Source: Bacteroidales bacterium (GTDB lineage Bacteria > Bacteroidota > Bacteroidia > Bacteroidales > Muribaculaceae). Taken from it: DNA of 64,000 nt. Below, piece by piece: positions 43,255-51,977 of this stretch (positions within the stretch are counted from its first letter, which is position 1; every line of letters starts with the position of its first letter). The position numbers were made by a program, and so were the translations under genes. The notes beneath the pieces were generated by a model. That model saw only the letters and a program-made list of their open reading frames with translations, was not told the origin of the DNA and searched no databases. The stretch is from NCBI GenBank assembly GCA_020860515.1, contig JAJBUG010000039.1, forward strand, positions 82,428-146,427, in the 5' to 3' direction.

Positions 43255-43341
43255 TAATTTCAGAAATATCTTTTACAAAAGCGATTTCACTTTTTGATAT
43301 TATTCACTCTCAAGATAAGGCACAATTTTATGTAAACAATT

Positions 43342-43779
43342 CTATTTCCTTGGAAAACCAAACAATGACAAAGGATCTTCCTTTGATAATCTTTCAAAAA
43401 TAGTCTCCTCATTAGGTATCTCACGTTTATCAATTATTGCCGTAGCAATTTCATAGATGAGTTTTATCCTGGGGAGACTTATGATCCTTGTGAATGCCCA
43501 TAAATAATGATCACCAAAATTTACATAATTAGGAAAAAGAGAAATAAGACTGTTCATAATTTCGTAAACTTCTCCACATCTCTCCAGCGAAGCTACTTCA
43601 AAAGCATACCAATAGTCACCACTGGCTTCTTCAATAGGAGTATGGAGTTCAAAGTTGTTGTCGGTATACCCCAAGAAATCGTCGTACTTTTCAATATGAA
43701 TAGGACCTTCTCCATCAAGATAGGAGCAATAGAACAATACATATTGCTCTTCAATGCTTTTGGTATTATTCTTAGCCAT
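43342..43779 (-). CDS. Unknown protein of the accessory island
   Basis: The frame is open from 43899, but a -7 box (TAACTTTG, 43797-43804) lies inside that extension. The ATG at 43779 is therefore the likely start and gives 145 residues. The product is soluble and acidic, with many Tyr and Phe (YVLFYCSYLDGEGP, SGDYWYAFEVASLERCGE). No family is recognised. It is a single gene between the DUF4143 ATPase and the remnant near 43900. AT-rich composition suggests transfer. Confidence 0.65.
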   Translation of the reverse strand: MAKNNTKSIEEQYVLFYCSYLDGEGPIHIEKYDDFLGYTDNNFELHTPIEEASGDYWYAFEVASLERCGEVYEIMNSLISLFPNYVNFGDHYLWAFTRIISLPRIKLIYEIATAIIDKREIPNEETIFERLSKEDPLSLFGFPRK

Positions 43780-43796
43780 AGTAATTGTTTTGGGTA

Positions 43797-43804
43797 CAAA
43801 GTTA
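43797..43804 (-). promoter_or_regulatory. -7 element of the gene at 43342-43779
   Basis: On the minus strand this reads TAACTTTG, 17 bp before the ATG at 43779. It decides the start of that gene. Confidence 0.6.
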
Positions 43805-43870
43805 GAAAAAAATTGTAGATTATCAGTAATTTTTTTCAACAAATCTAAAAATGATGAAAAACAAGATTGA

Positions 43871-44002
43871 AGACAGGGCATTTCAATTGGAGAAGACAAT
43901 CAAAATAGAAGAATTGCCAAGAAAATGAAAGATGCTGGCAAATCCATAAAAGAAATTATGGAATTTACAGAGCTTTCACGTGAAGAAATAGAAAATCTGT
44001 AA
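43871..44002 (+). pseudogene. C-terminal remnant of an Rpn/PD-(D/E)XK transposase family gene
   Basis: A plus-strand frame ends at the TAA of 44000-44002. Its last 30 codons encode RRIAKKMKDAGKSIKEIM followed by EFTELSREEIENL. This is the typical tail of Rpn (recombination-promoting nuclease) proteins, which end with a short helix-turn-helix-like motif. The frame is closed by a TGA at 43868-43870 and no start codon fits, so only the last 10-15 percent of the gene is left. It is evidence of past mobile-gene traffic at this island edge. Confidence 0.55.
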
Positions 44003-44015
44003 AATGATATGTAAA

Positions 44016-44903
44016 CTATTCCTGTAATAGGTTTAGTTGTGATATTTCTTTGGGGGAGAGGGGGATGGCTATGGGGTCGCGGCGGAGCCAGGTGAGTTGT
44101 TTCTTGGCATAGACGCGCGTGTTTTTCTGAATGCGGGCGATGGCAGTGGAACGGTCCATAAGGCCATCAAAATATGCAAACATCTCCTTATATCCCACTG
44201 TGTTGAGTGAATTTAGGTGTCGCAAATGGTACACTGAGCGCGCCTCATCTTCGAGGCCAGCCTCAATCATCCGTTCTACCCTCAGGTTAATGCGTTCGAA
44301 TAGTTCTTCACGAGGCATATCTATATAGTATTTTACGATGCGGAAGTCGCGCTGCTTTTGAGTTCCAGTCAGCAATTGAGAGGCTGGCACTCCAGCTTCA
44401 AGGCAAATTTCCACCGCATGCACATTGCGGCGCGGATTCTTTGGGTCAACTTTCTCATAAGAGAGCGGGTCGAGTTCGCGCAGCAGCTCGCGCACAGCCT
44501 CCAAGCCTTGCGACTCATAGATGCCTTTTACCTTGGCGCGCACCCCATCGCTGATGGTTGGCAAATCATCAATCCCCTTGCATACAGCATCAATATACAT
44601 CATTGATCCACCACACATTACTTGCACTGGATTCTTTTCCCATAGCTTTGGAAGTAGCCTCAACACATCTGCCTCGTATTGAGCAGCGCTATAGCTTTGC
44701 TCCAGATCGAGAGTATGCACAAAGTGATGCCGCACCCGGGCCAGTTCGGCTGGCGAGGGTGCGGCTGTGCCAATGTTGAGACCTCGGTACATCTGGCGCG
44801 AATCGGCTGAGATGATGTCGCAGCCAAGTCTTTCAGCCAGCTCGATAGCAGCGGCTGTCTTGCCCGACGCCGTGGGCCCCGTAATGATTACCAATGTATT
44901 CAT
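44016..44903 (-). CDS. miaA: tRNA dimethylallyltransferase MiaA
   Basis: The 295-aa protein has the P-loop GPTASGKTAAA (about residues 8-18), the substrate motif SADSRQMYRGLNIGTA and the tRNA-binding region. It adds an isoprenoid group to A37 of tRNAs that read UNN codons. Length and motifs are normal. It follows pepT on the same strand after 32 bp, so co-transcription is likely. It lies just outside the accessory island. Confidence 0.97.
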   Translation of the reverse strand: MNTLVIITGPTASGKTAAAIELAERLGCDIISADSRQMYRGLNIGTAAPSPAELARVRHHFVHTLDLEQSYSAAQYEADVLRLLPKLWEKNPVQVMCGGSMMYIDAVCKGIDDLPTISDGVRAKVKGIYESQGLEAVRELLRELDPLSYEKVDPKNPRRNVHAVEICLEAGVPASQLLTGTQKQRDFRIVKYYIDMPREELFERINLRVERMIEAGLEDEARSVYHLRHLNSLNTVGYKEMFAYFDGLMDRSTAIARIQKNTRVYAKKQLTWLRRDPIAIPLSPKEISQLNLLQE

Positions 44904-44935
44904 AAATTACAAGTGCGCTTGTAATTTGTGATTTG

Positions 44936-46153
44936 TCACTTGTTTGCCACCAGGCGAGCTATTTCCACGATTACGTCGCGAGCCTTCTCCATTGAGGGTA
45001 TGGGCAGGAACTCGTAGCGGCCATGGAAATTAAGGCCTCCAGCAAATATGTTGGGGCAGGGCAGACCCTTGAACGATAGCTGTGCGCCATCAGTGCCGCC
45101 TCGGATAGGCTGCACCTTAGGCACGATGCCAAGATTGCGCATTGCCTGCTCAGCCACCTCTACGATATGCATCACTGGCTCTATCTTCTCACGCATGTTG
45201 TAATATTGATCCCTGATTTCGATTGAGCAGCAGTCGGGATATTCATGGTTGATTTTGCGTGCCAGATGCTCCAGCTCTTTCTTGCGACGCTCGAAGCGGT
45301 CGCGGTCATGGTCGCGAATTATATAATGGAGCGTGGTTTCCTCTACCGTGCCTTCCATTCCAACCAGATGATAGAATCCCTCGTAGCCCTCGGTGTGCTC
45401 GGGAGTTTCCCAACGCGGAAGCATAATCACAAACTGATTTGCGATGCGCATCGAGTTGATCATCTTGTGCTTGGCACTGCCTGGATGCACGTTGCGTCCC
45501 TTGAATGTCACCTTGGCGCTGGCTGCATTGAAGTTCTCATACTCCAGCTCGCCAATCTCTCCGCCGTCCATCGTATAGCCCCAGTCAGCTCCGAAGAGGT
45601 TTACGTCGAATTTGTGAGCGCCTTGGCCAATCTCCTCGTCAGGATTGAAAGCAATGCGGATTTTGCCATGCTTGATTTCTGGATGACGCTGCAGATGGTC
45701 GATGGCAGAGACAATTTCTGCTATGCCAGCCTTGTCGTCTGCACCGAGCAGGGTATTGCCGTCGGTCACAATCAAATCTTGACCTTCGTAGTGGCGAAGT
45801 TCGGGGAATTCGTTGGGCGACAGTACAATGCCGTTCTCTTGGTTAAGCACTATGTCGCCGCCGTCGTAATTCTTGACGATGCGTGGATTCACATGGCGTC
45901 CGCTCATGTCGGGCGATGTGTCGAGGTGAGCAATAAATCCGACAGTGGGCACGCCTGTGGTATTGGCAGGGAGCGTGGCCATCAGGTAGCCGTTGTCGTC
46001 GAGGGTGATATCTTGCAGGTGCATTCCCTCAAGCTCATCCTTGAGATACTGGGCAAAAATCATCTGGCCCGGGGTGGAGGGCGTCATGTTGGTGAGTTCG
46101 TCGCTTTGCGTGTCGAACGTCACATACTTCAAGAATCTGTCAAGAATATTCAT
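44936..46153 (-). CDS. pepT: Peptidase T (tripeptide aminopeptidase)
   Basis: The 405-aa M20-family enzyme has the metal ligands in [10 protein letters not shown] and LLGADDKAG, the catalytic Glu in [10 protein letters not shown], and further ligands in [13 protein letters not shown]. It removes the N-terminal residue of tripeptides in the cytoplasm. Length and motifs match PepT. The tRNA-Asn pair lies upstream on the same strand with its own terminator. Confidence 0.95.
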   Translation of the reverse strand: MNILDRFLKYVTFDTQSDELTNMTPSTPGQMIFAQYLKDELEGMHLQDITLDDNGYLMATLPANTTGVPTVGFIAHLDTSPDMSGRHVNPRIVKNYDGGDIVLNQENGIVLSPNEFPELRHYEGQDLIVTDGNTLLGADDKAGIAEIVSAIDHLQRHPEIKHGKIRIAFNPDEEIGQGAHKFDVNLFGADWGYTMDGGEIGELEYENFNAASAKVTFKGRNVHPGSAKHKMINSMRIANQFVIMLPRWETPEHTEGYEGFYHLVGMEGTVEETTLHYIIRDHDRDRFERRKKELEHLARKINHEYPDCCSIEIRDQYYNMREKIEPVMHIVEVAEQAMRNLGIVPKVQPIRGGTDGAQLSFKGLPCPNIFAGGLNFHGRYEFLPIPSMEKARDVIVEIARLVANK

Positions 46154-46181
46154 GGTTACAAATAGTTGTTACTAACAAGAA

Positions 46182-46207
46182 GCCCGGTTTCTTACTGGAA
46201 ACCGGGC
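46182..46207 (-). terminator. Hairpin after the tRNA-Asn pair
   Basis: GCCCGGTTTC (46182-46191) pairs perfectly with GAAACCGGGC (46198-46207) around 6 nt. On the minus strand TTCTTGTT follows. It starts 6 bp after the second tRNA-Asn. Confidence 0.8.
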
Positions 46208-46213
46208 GTCGAG

Positions 46214-46287
46214 CGCTTCAGGATGGGCTTGAACCAACGACCCCCTGATTAACAGTCAGGTGCTCTAACCAACTGAGCTACTGAAGC
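46214..46287 (-). tRNA. tRNA-Asn (anticodon GTT), second copy
   Basis: The minus strand shows acceptor GCTTCAG/CTGAAGC, D arm AGCTCAGTTGGTTAGAGC, anticodon arm CTGACTGTTAATCAG with anticodon GTT, and T arm GTTGGTTCAAGCCCA. CCA is not encoded. It lies 30 bp downstream of the other copy. Confidence 0.96.
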
Positions 46288-46317
46288 TGATGTGATAATG
46301 ATTCAGGCATGTGTGAG

Positions 46318-46391
46318 CGCTTCAAGATGGACTCGAACCAACGACCCTCTGATTAACAGTCAGATGCTCTAACCGACTGAGCTATTGAAGC
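46318..46391 (-). tRNA. tRNA-Asn (anticodon GTT), first copy
   Basis: The fold is as in the second copy: acceptor GCTTCAA/TTGAAGC, anticodon GTT, T arm GTTGGTTCGAGTCCA, no encoded CCA. The two copies differ at about eight positions, mostly as compensating stem pairs. A -7 box TAACTTTG lies at 46439-46446. Confidence 0.96.
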
Positions 46392-46438
46392 GGATTTAAA
46401 AGATGGTTGTGAAACCTGCACCTCTGTGCTTTGCGGTG

Positions 46439-46446
46439 CAAAGTTA
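46439..46446 (-). promoter_or_regulatory. -7 element of the tRNA-Asn pair
   Basis: On the minus strand this reads TAACTTTG followed by C, 47 bp before the first tRNA. A small palindrome (CTTTGCGGTGCAAAG) overlaps it. Confidence 0.5.
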
Positions 46447-46535
46447 CGACATTTTTCTGAGATGACCAAACTTTTTTTCAACTTTTTTGTTTATTTGCAG
46501 TTTAATTGATGATTTGCAATGATATGCAATGGGAA

Positions 46536-46577
46536 AATCATAGGGAGGGGTCTTATGCGAGACCCCTCCCTATGATT
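46536..46577 (-). terminator. Intrinsic terminator of the Xaa-Pro aminopeptidase gene
   Basis: An 18-bp perfect stem (46536-46553 with 46560-46577, containing AGGGAGGGGTCT) closes a 6-nt loop. On the minus strand TTCCC follows. The stem begins inside the stop codon of the peptidase gene. Confidence 0.85.
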
Positions 46578-48405
46578 ATATTGGCCTTGTCACTTCGTTC
46601 AGCCATTCCTGATGCTCGGCATCGAGGTAAGGTGACAAGCGGCGCAGTACATCTGCCTGATACTTATTGAACCATGCTGCTTCGTCGTAACTCAGCATTT
46701 CACGAATGATAGGCGATGTAAGCACTGGGCAAAGCGTGAGACGCTCGAAGGTGTAATAGGGGCCAAAGGTAAGTCCTTGAGCCTCATCGCCTTCTTGTGG
46801 CTCGCCTGCAGGCTCAATGGCACGGCCATTTTCTCCAGAGAATGATGCATTTACCACCAGCATAGTATCTTCATGGCGCACACCATGGCTGCCGGCAATA
46901 TAGATGCCTGGCTCGTCGGTGATAATCATGCCTGGCAATAGCGGGGTGGGGCGCCATTGCATGCGGAATTGGTGCAGGTCGATCCCCTCGTGCACCGACA
47001 TGTATTGTCCCACTCCATGGCCTGTGCCGTGGAGATAGTTGATGCCATAGCGCCACATGTCCATGCGGGCAAGCCCGTCAAGCTGCGTGCCACAGGTCCC
47101 TTTGGGGAACACTGCGCGGCCCAGGTTAATCCAGCCCTTGAGCACCAAGGTGTAGTCGCGCTTCATTTCCCATGTGAGTGGGCCCAAGGGAATGGTGCGG
47201 GTAATGTCGGTGGTGCCGTCGAGGTATTGGCCTCCGCTGTCGATTAGCAACAGCCCCTCTGGTTTGACAGGAATGTCAGTTTCGGGCGTAGGGTCATAAT
47301 GCACTATGGCTCCATGGTGTGCATAACCCATGATGCTCTCAAAGCTGGGACCCATATTTAAGGGCTGTTCTGCGCGGAACTCTTCGAGGCGCCTGCTAAG
47401 CGACAATTCCGTGTGTCCTCCCTTAGGAATTTCCTCAAGAGCCCATTTAATCCATTTCACCATAGCCACGCCGTCCTTCTCCATGGCTCTACGCATAGCT
47501 TTGATTTCCGTTGGATTTTTGAATATCAATAGGCGCCCTATTGGGGAATCTTCTTTCAGGGGATTGCGAATGGCCGAGAAGGCTGCATAGTTGGTTTTGC
47601 CTGGTTGGGCTACCATGGGTGTTTCGATTTCCTTTATCCCCTCAATTACTTCGGTATAAGGGCGCCAATCCACGCCCTCGCCCTTGAGATATTCCTCCAC
47701 CTCGGGTGTCATCTTTTCAGGATTAATATATAAGGTGGCATTGTCAGGGGTTATAATCAAATAGCTCACCAAGAACGGGGTATATTCTACATCTTTCCCG
47801 CGCAGGTTGAGGGTCCAAGCGATTTCTTCGAGCATCGACACCAGCAGAGCTTTGCCATCGAGCTGCTGGCGTATGCGAGCCAATTTGTTGGCCGCGCTCT
47901 CGCCTGCGTATTCAAGGCTATGGATTTGAGCTTTTGCTTCTGGCACTGCTGGGCGGTCGGTCCATAGAGTGGCAAAGGGGTCAAAATCAGTTACAAGGTT
48001 AAAGCCGTAGGATTTTAGTTCTTTTTCAAGTTCTTCAGTTTCGGTTACGGTGTTAACCCAGCCATCAATGGCCACTGTGTCGTCCTGCTTAAGTTGTGTG
48101 GCCAGCCATTCGGGGATAGTGGGAGTGCCTTCCACACACTCTTTCATTAGTTGGATTCCAGTGCCTTGAAGCTGCTCGGCTGCCTGCAGGAAATACCGCG
48201 AGTCAGTCCATAAAGCGGCTGAATGGAGAGTGATCACTGCTGTGCCAGCACTGCCGGTAAAGCCAGTGATCCATCGGCGAGCTTTCCAATGCTCGGGCAC
48301 ATATTCTCCACTATGGGGGTCGGTGCTTGGCACGATAAATGCTTGAATATCGAGCTGCTCCATCATGGCGCGCAATTCTTTCAGTCTCTCTGTTATCGGG
48401 TTCAT
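46576..48405 (-). CDS. Xaa-Pro aminopeptidase (M24B, three-domain type)
   Basis: The 609-aa protein has two creatinase-like N-terminal domains and an M24 pita-bread domain. The metal ligands lie in LLIDSGGQYLDGTTDITRT (two Asp), HGTGHGVGQYMSVHEG (His), IITDEPGIYIAG (Glu) and the following HEDTM. It removes the first residue before proline. The length fits the eukaryote-like three-domain group found in Bacteroidetes. A -7 box TAATTTTG lies at 48444-48451. It diverges from the LD-carboxypeptidase gene. Confidence 0.94.
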   Translation of the reverse strand: MNPITERLKELRAMMEQLDIQAFIVPSTDPHSGEYVPEHWKARRWITGFTGSAGTAVITLHSAALWTDSRYFLQAAEQLQGTGIQLMKECVEGTPTIPEWLATQLKQDDTVAIDGWVNTVTETEELEKELKSYGFNLVTDFDPFATLWTDRPAVPEAKAQIHSLEYAGESAANKLARIRQQLDGKALLVSMLEEIAWTLNLRGKDVEYTPFLVSYLIITPDNATLYINPEKMTPEVEEYLKGEGVDWRPYTEVIEGIKEIETPMVAQPGKTNYAAFSAIRNPLKEDSPIGRLLIFKNPTEIKAMRRAMEKDGVAMVKWIKWALEEIPKGGHTELSLSRRLEEFRAEQPLNMGPSFESIMGYAHHGAIVHYDPTPETDIPVKPEGLLLIDSGGQYLDGTTDITRTIPLGPLTWEMKRDYTLVLKGWINLGRAVFPKGTCGTQLDGLARMDMWRYGINYLHGTGHGVGQYMSVHEGIDLHQFRMQWRPTPLLPGMIITDEPGIYIAGSHGVRHEDTMLVVNASFSGENGRAIEPAGEPQEGDEAQGLTFGPYYTFERLTLCPVLTSPIIREMLSYDEAAWFNKYQADVLRRLSPYLDAEHQEWLNEVTRPI

Positions 48406-48443
48406 GGTATGGAGTTTCGTGTTACAATGCTGGTTTTGTATGG

Positions 48444-48513
48444 CAAAATTAATGTTTTTTTCTCAAATCTACAACTCAGAGGATTCTTATTTCGGGAAAA
48501 AGCATTAATTTTG
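48444..48513. promoter_or_regulatory. Divergent -7 elements of the Xaa-Pro aminopeptidase and LD-carboxypeptidase genes
   Basis: On the minus strand TAATTTTG (48451-48444), with TTG 20 bp upstream (48474-48472), serves the aminopeptidase. On the plus strand TAATTTTG (48506-48513) serves the gene starting at 48568. Confidence 0.55.
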
Positions 48514-48567
48514 TGTTTATTTCAAACCAGACAAACCATTTTGAACACACCAACAAACCATATTTAT

Positions 48568-49512
48568 ATGAAGGAGATAATTGTACCTAATAAATTGAGA
48601 GTAGGTGATAAGGTAGCGTTGATTTCACCAGCCACTACTGTAAAACCAGAATACATTGATGGGGCAGTGGCTTGGCTGCGCAGCGTCGGGCTCGACCCTG
48701 TGGTGATGCCTCATGCCGCAGGGCCAAAGAGCGGCAGTTATGCTTCCTCTGAGCAAGATAGGCTTGATGATTGGCTGGCTGCACTTTCTGACCCCTCAAT
48801 CAAAGCCATCTTTTGTACTCGCGGAGGTTACGGCTGCGTGCATTTGGCAGCTAAGACTCCAATAGAAGTAGTGCGACAAAATCCCAAATGGCTCGTAGGT
48901 TTTTCGGATGTGTCGGCTCTTCATGCATTGATGAATCGAGCAGGTGTGGCCTCTATCCATGGGCCTATGGCAAAGCATCTAAGCGGATACGAACCCGATG
49001 AACTTGACTGCGGATTTGACCCTTTGGATGCCTTGAAGTACATATTGTTCAATAGAGTGCCCATCCTCTACAGAGGTGACACCAATCCAGACAATCATTT
49101 TGGCGAGGCAGCGGGCATATTGCTTGGGGGCAATATGCAGGTGCTCAACAATCTGGCGGGCACTGATTTTGACCTTTTTGCCAAGGCGTTGGATCAGGAT
49201 GTTATCTTGTTCATGGAGGACATCCATGAACCCATCTATGCTGTGGAGCGTATGCTGATGCGACTATGGCTGTCGGGCATACTAAAAGCAGCCAAAGGCC
49301 TGATATTTGGCAGGTTTACAGATTATAAGGCTGATGCAAACTATCCCGACATGGATGCGATGTTGGCCGACTTCTTCTCGAAGCATGATGTTGGCGCCAA
49401 ACCCATCGCTTTCCACTTTCCCATCGGGCATCTCGCCAACAATCTCCCCTTGGTAGAATCAGTACGAGCTACACTGGAAATCGACCCTGCCACTACCTCA
49501 ATAATGTTTTGA
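48568..49512 (+). CDS. LD-carboxypeptidase (S66 family)
   Basis: The frame is open from 48223, but the ATG at 48568 is chosen: it follows a promoter at 48506-48513 and gives the usual 314 residues. Catalytic Ser is in VGFSDVSALH, Glu in FMEDIHEPIYAVERM and His in FPIGHLANNLPL. It removes the terminal D-alanine from tetrapeptides in cytoplasmic peptidoglycan recycling; some members act on microcin-type peptides. The epimerase gene follows after 100 bp with its own promoter. Confidence 0.93.
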   Translation: MKEIIVPNKLRVGDKVALISPATTVKPEYIDGAVAWLRSVGLDPVVMPHAAGPKSGSYASSEQDRLDDWLAALSDPSIKAIFCTRGGYGCVHLAAKTPIEVVRQNPKWLVGFSDVSALHALMNRAGVASIHGPMAKHLSGYEPDELDCGFDPLDALKYILFNRVPILYRGDTNPDNHFGEAAGILLGGNMQVLNNLAGTDFDLFAKALDQDVILFMEDIHEPIYAVERMLMRLWLSGILKAAKGLIFGRFTDYKADANYPDMDAMLADFFSKHDVGAKPIAFHFPIGHLANNLPLVESVRATLEIDPATTSIMF

Positions 49513-49583
49513 GGCCTAATTGTAGATTTTTATCAAGATTTTGTGATATGTTGATAAAAGTTGGTAGAAATAGGATTAATGTG

Positions 49584-49591
49584 TAATTTTG
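49584..49591 (+). promoter_or_regulatory. -7 element of the epimerase gene
   Basis: TAATTTTG lies 21 bp before the ATG at 49613. It overlaps an upstream in-frame ATG at 49589, which is thereby excluded as the start. Confidence 0.6.
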
Positions 49592-49612
49592 TGCCAAAAA
49601 TCACTATTAACC

Positions 49613-50812
49613 ATGGAATTGAAAGAGACACTTCGCACCGAGGTGCTTGACAACCTCGAAAAAAATATCCTCCCATATTGGATGGGGAAGATGGTAGATA
49701 ACGAGCATGGCGGCTTCTATGGACGTCGTGATGGCAACGACCAACTCGATCCCTCAGCCCCAAAGGGAGCAATTCTCAACGCCCGTATCTTATGGAGCTT
49801 TGCCGCAGCCTATCGTGTGCTGCGCAAGCCTGAGTATCTGGAGATGGCTCTTCGTGCTCGCGACGAGATTATAGATAAGTTCTACGACCGTGATAATGGC
49901 GGTGTGTTTTGGAGTCTGGATGCTGAGGGGAAACCTCTCGACACAAAGAAGCAGTTCTACGCGATGGGCTTCGCTATCTATGGCCTAAGCGAATTAGTCC
50001 GTGCTACCGGTGACGAAAAAGCCAAGGAATATGCCCTCAAGCTATTCCATGACATTGAAAATCATAGTCGCGACCGCGAAAAGAATGGTTACATTGAGGC
50101 TCTTACTCAGGATTGGCAGCCCATAGCCGATATGCGCCTCAGCGATAAGGACTGGAATGCCAGCAAGACAATGAATACTCACCTGCATATAATTGAGCCT
50201 TACACCAATCTCCTGCGCACGTTGAAGCCTGGCACTAAGGAATATGCCGAGGTGCGTGAGGCCACAGAGAACCTGCTCGATTTATTCCTTACCAAATTCG
50301 AACAGCCTAATGGCCATCTTGGCCTATTCTTTGATGACGATTGGAATCGCCAGGACAAGATTATTAGTTATGGACATGATATTGAGGCCTCATGGTTGCT
50401 GCTGGAGTGCGCCCAAGTGCTTGGCGACGACTCCGCAATTAAGCGCGCCCTGAAACATACGGAAAAAATTGCCATCGCCGCTCTTGAAGGCCGTTGCTGG
50501 GACGGCTCGATGGTATATGAGCGCCATGGCAATGGCACCTACGACAACGATAAGCACTGGTGGGTGCAAGCCGAATGTATAATTGGTCAGGTGTACCTCT
50601 ACTGCTTCCACAATCATCCCGAGATGTTGGAGCGAGCTTACCAGACTTGGCGATATACGGCTGACAACATCGTGGATTGCGATGGAGGCGAATGGCATTG
50701 GAGCCGCAAAGGCACCGAGGTTAACCGTGCCGACGACAAGGCGGGCTTCTGGAAGTGCCCCTACCATAACAGCCGCATGTGCCTCGAAGTGTACGAACGC
50801 TTAGCCGACTAA
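49613..50812 (+). CDS. AGE family epimerase, probably cellobiose/mannobiose 2-epimerase
   Basis: The 399-aa protein has the (alpha/alpha)6-barrel blocks of the N-acylglucosamine 2-epimerase family: WMGKMVDNEHGGFYGRRDG, MGFAIYGLSELVRATGDE, MNTHLHIIEPYTNLLR, SYGHDIEASWLLLECA and KHWWVQAECIIG. The His residues of these blocks (MNTHLH, GHDIE) are the catalytic candidates. The close match to cellobiose 2-epimerases suggests conversion of beta-1,4-linked disaccharides, as in bacterial mannan use. No mannan genes lie beside it. The ATG at 49613 is chosen for its distance from the promoter. The gene overlaps the convergent ThiE-like gene by 12 bp. Confidence 0.88.
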   Translation: MELKETLRTEVLDNLEKNILPYWMGKMVDNEHGGFYGRRDGNDQLDPSAPKGAILNARILWSFAAAYRVLRKPEYLEMALRARDEIIDKFYDRDNGGVFWSLDAEGKPLDTKKQFYAMGFAIYGLSELVRATGDEKAKEYALKLFHDIENHSRDREKNGYIEALTQDWQPIADMRLSDKDWNASKTMNTHLHIIEPYTNLLRTLKPGTKEYAEVREATENLLDLFLTKFEQPNGHLGLFFDDDWNRQDKIISYGHDIEASWLLLECAQVLGDDSAIKRALKHTEKIAIAALEGRCWDGSMVYERHGNGTYDNDKHWWVQAECIIGQVYLYCFHNHPEMLERAYQTWRYTADNIVDCDGGEWHWSRKGTEVNRADDKAGFWKCPYHNSRMCLEVYERLAD

Positions 50813-51382
50813 CTTATTGATATATTCTTCGGTGCGGTGCACAGGATCGTGCGAAGCGCCTATTGCGGAGCCGACGGCTATGCCGTTGACTCCGATTTCT
50901 TTTAGCTTATGGATTTCATCAAGGTGGAAATTACCCTCGGCCACGATGGGAAGTTCGAACTTGGCATTTCGCAGAGCCTCGATGTTTTCGCTTATCCTTT
51001 CGCGAGAAGTTTTTGGTCCGAACACAATATAGTCGATATCGGCAGGGAGCAGAGCAATGGCTGCCGAGGCAATGCCCACTTCTACTCCAATGATTGCCTC
51101 TGGCCCCAGCAACTCGCGCACAGCCATAGCCGACTGTGGGTAGTCGCGCAGATAGATGCCATGCACGCCTAATTCCTTGACTACCTCAGCATGGTTTTCG
51201 ATAGAAAGCATAGCTGAGTTCTCCTTGCACAGGGGGATAATTTCGTTGGCGGCTTCGCGCACATCTTCATCCTTTGCATCGGGCATTCTCAGCACCAACC
51301 AGCCGCAGCCACCCTCCAGAGCCATCTGTGCCTGCTCGGCCAAGGTGTACTTGTCATTATTTTCAATTATAAATTGCAGCAT
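50801..51382 (-). CDS. ThiE-like thiamine phosphate synthase homologue with altered active site
   Basis: The 193-aa protein has the ThiE/TenI TIM-barrel pattern: QMALEGGCGWLVLRM, GVHGIYLRD, DYIVFGPKTS, PIVAEGNFH and GVNGIAVGSAIG. Several residues that bind substrate in ThiE differ: QLRxK is VLRMP, the NDR segment is IENHA, and HLGQ is YLRD. It may therefore be a TenI-type or otherwise changed paralogue rather than the thiamine enzyme. No other thiamine gene is in the window. Its 3' end overlaps the epimerase gene by 12 bp. Confidence 0.72.
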   Translation of the reverse strand: MLQFIIENNDKYTLAEQAQMALEGGCGWLVLRMPDAKDEDVREAANEIIPLCKENSAMLSIENHAEVVKELGVHGIYLRDYPQSAMAVRELLGPEAIIGVEVGIASAAIALLPADIDYIVFGPKTSRERISENIEALRNAKFELPIVAEGNFHLDEIHKLKEIGVNGIAVGSAIGASHDPVHRTEEYINKLVG

Positions 51383-51426
51383 AGCTATATCTTTTCTTTA
51401 ATTAACACATTTCAAAGAGTGTGAGT

Positions 51427-51813
51427 TTAGATGCCAAGCAGATTGCGCACTACCCACCATGCAATGTAGCTGACAACATAAGTCACAAGCAGCCACCGCA
51501 GCCATTCTTCAGCGCGGCTACTTAGCCTTGGCTGCATGGCCAGGATGATTATAGCCGCACCCATCGGTATGCTCAGTGGCAACCACCAATTCAGAGCGGC
51601 GGCTTCGGCCACATGGCCATGCATTAGCTGGTGAGCCGCTCGCATAGCCCCGCAGCTGGGGCACTGCGTGCCGGTCAGCATCAGCCACCAGCACCGGGGC
51701 ATCCACCAAGTGCCCATCGGATTGAAAAAATACAACAAAAAACCACTCGTCACCGCAGCAGCTGCTGCGATGACGGCGATTAGCCTGCGATTCTTTTCAA
51801 TCCACTCATTCAT
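51427..51813 (-). CDS. DUF2752 family membrane protein
   Basis: The 128-aa protein has three hydrophobic helices and the DUF2752 signature GTQCPSCGAMRAAHQLMHG, where CPxCGxTR is usual. The CxxC pair could bind metal or form a disulfide. The function of the family is unknown. It lies 44 bp upstream of the ThiE-like gene on the same strand. Confidence 0.88.
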   Translation of the reverse strand: MNEWIEKNRRLIAVIAAAAAVTSGFLLYFFNPMGTWWMPRCWWLMLTGTQCPSCGAMRAAHQLMHGHVAEAAALNWWLPLSIPMGAAIIILAMQPRLSSRAEEWLRWLLVTYVVSYIAWWVVRNLLGI

Positions 51814-51895
51814 TTTGCAAAGTTACAAAAATGTTTTAAGTTTCCCATTTTTCTATCTCAGAATACATAAATAATGCGAAAATGACAACTATTAT

Positions 51896-51929
51896 AACCA
51901 AAAACCAAAAACCGAAAACCGAAAACCCA
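51896..51929. repeat. 7-bp tandem repeat (AACCAAA/AACCGAA), about 5 copies
   Basis: Units of seven bases run from 51896 to 51929, just upstream of the -7 box of the DUF2723 gene. The array would cover the -33 region, so a change in copy number could shift promoter strength. Confidence 0.75.
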
Positions 51930-51940
51930 CAGAAAATTCG

Positions 51941-51948
51941 TAACTTTG
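51941..51948 (+). promoter_or_regulatory. -7 element of the DUF2723 gene
   Basis: TAACTTTG followed by C lies 29 bp before the start codon at 51978. The -33 region is a purine-rich repeat without TTTG. Confidence 0.6.
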
Positions 51949-51977
51949 CAAATTATTTCGCAGACACCTAACACGAG

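Noticed and set aside
45245..46165. 306-codon frame antisense to pepT
   Set aside because: pepT has all its catalytic motifs on the other strand. The antisense translation is an alternating hydrophobic/His shadow.
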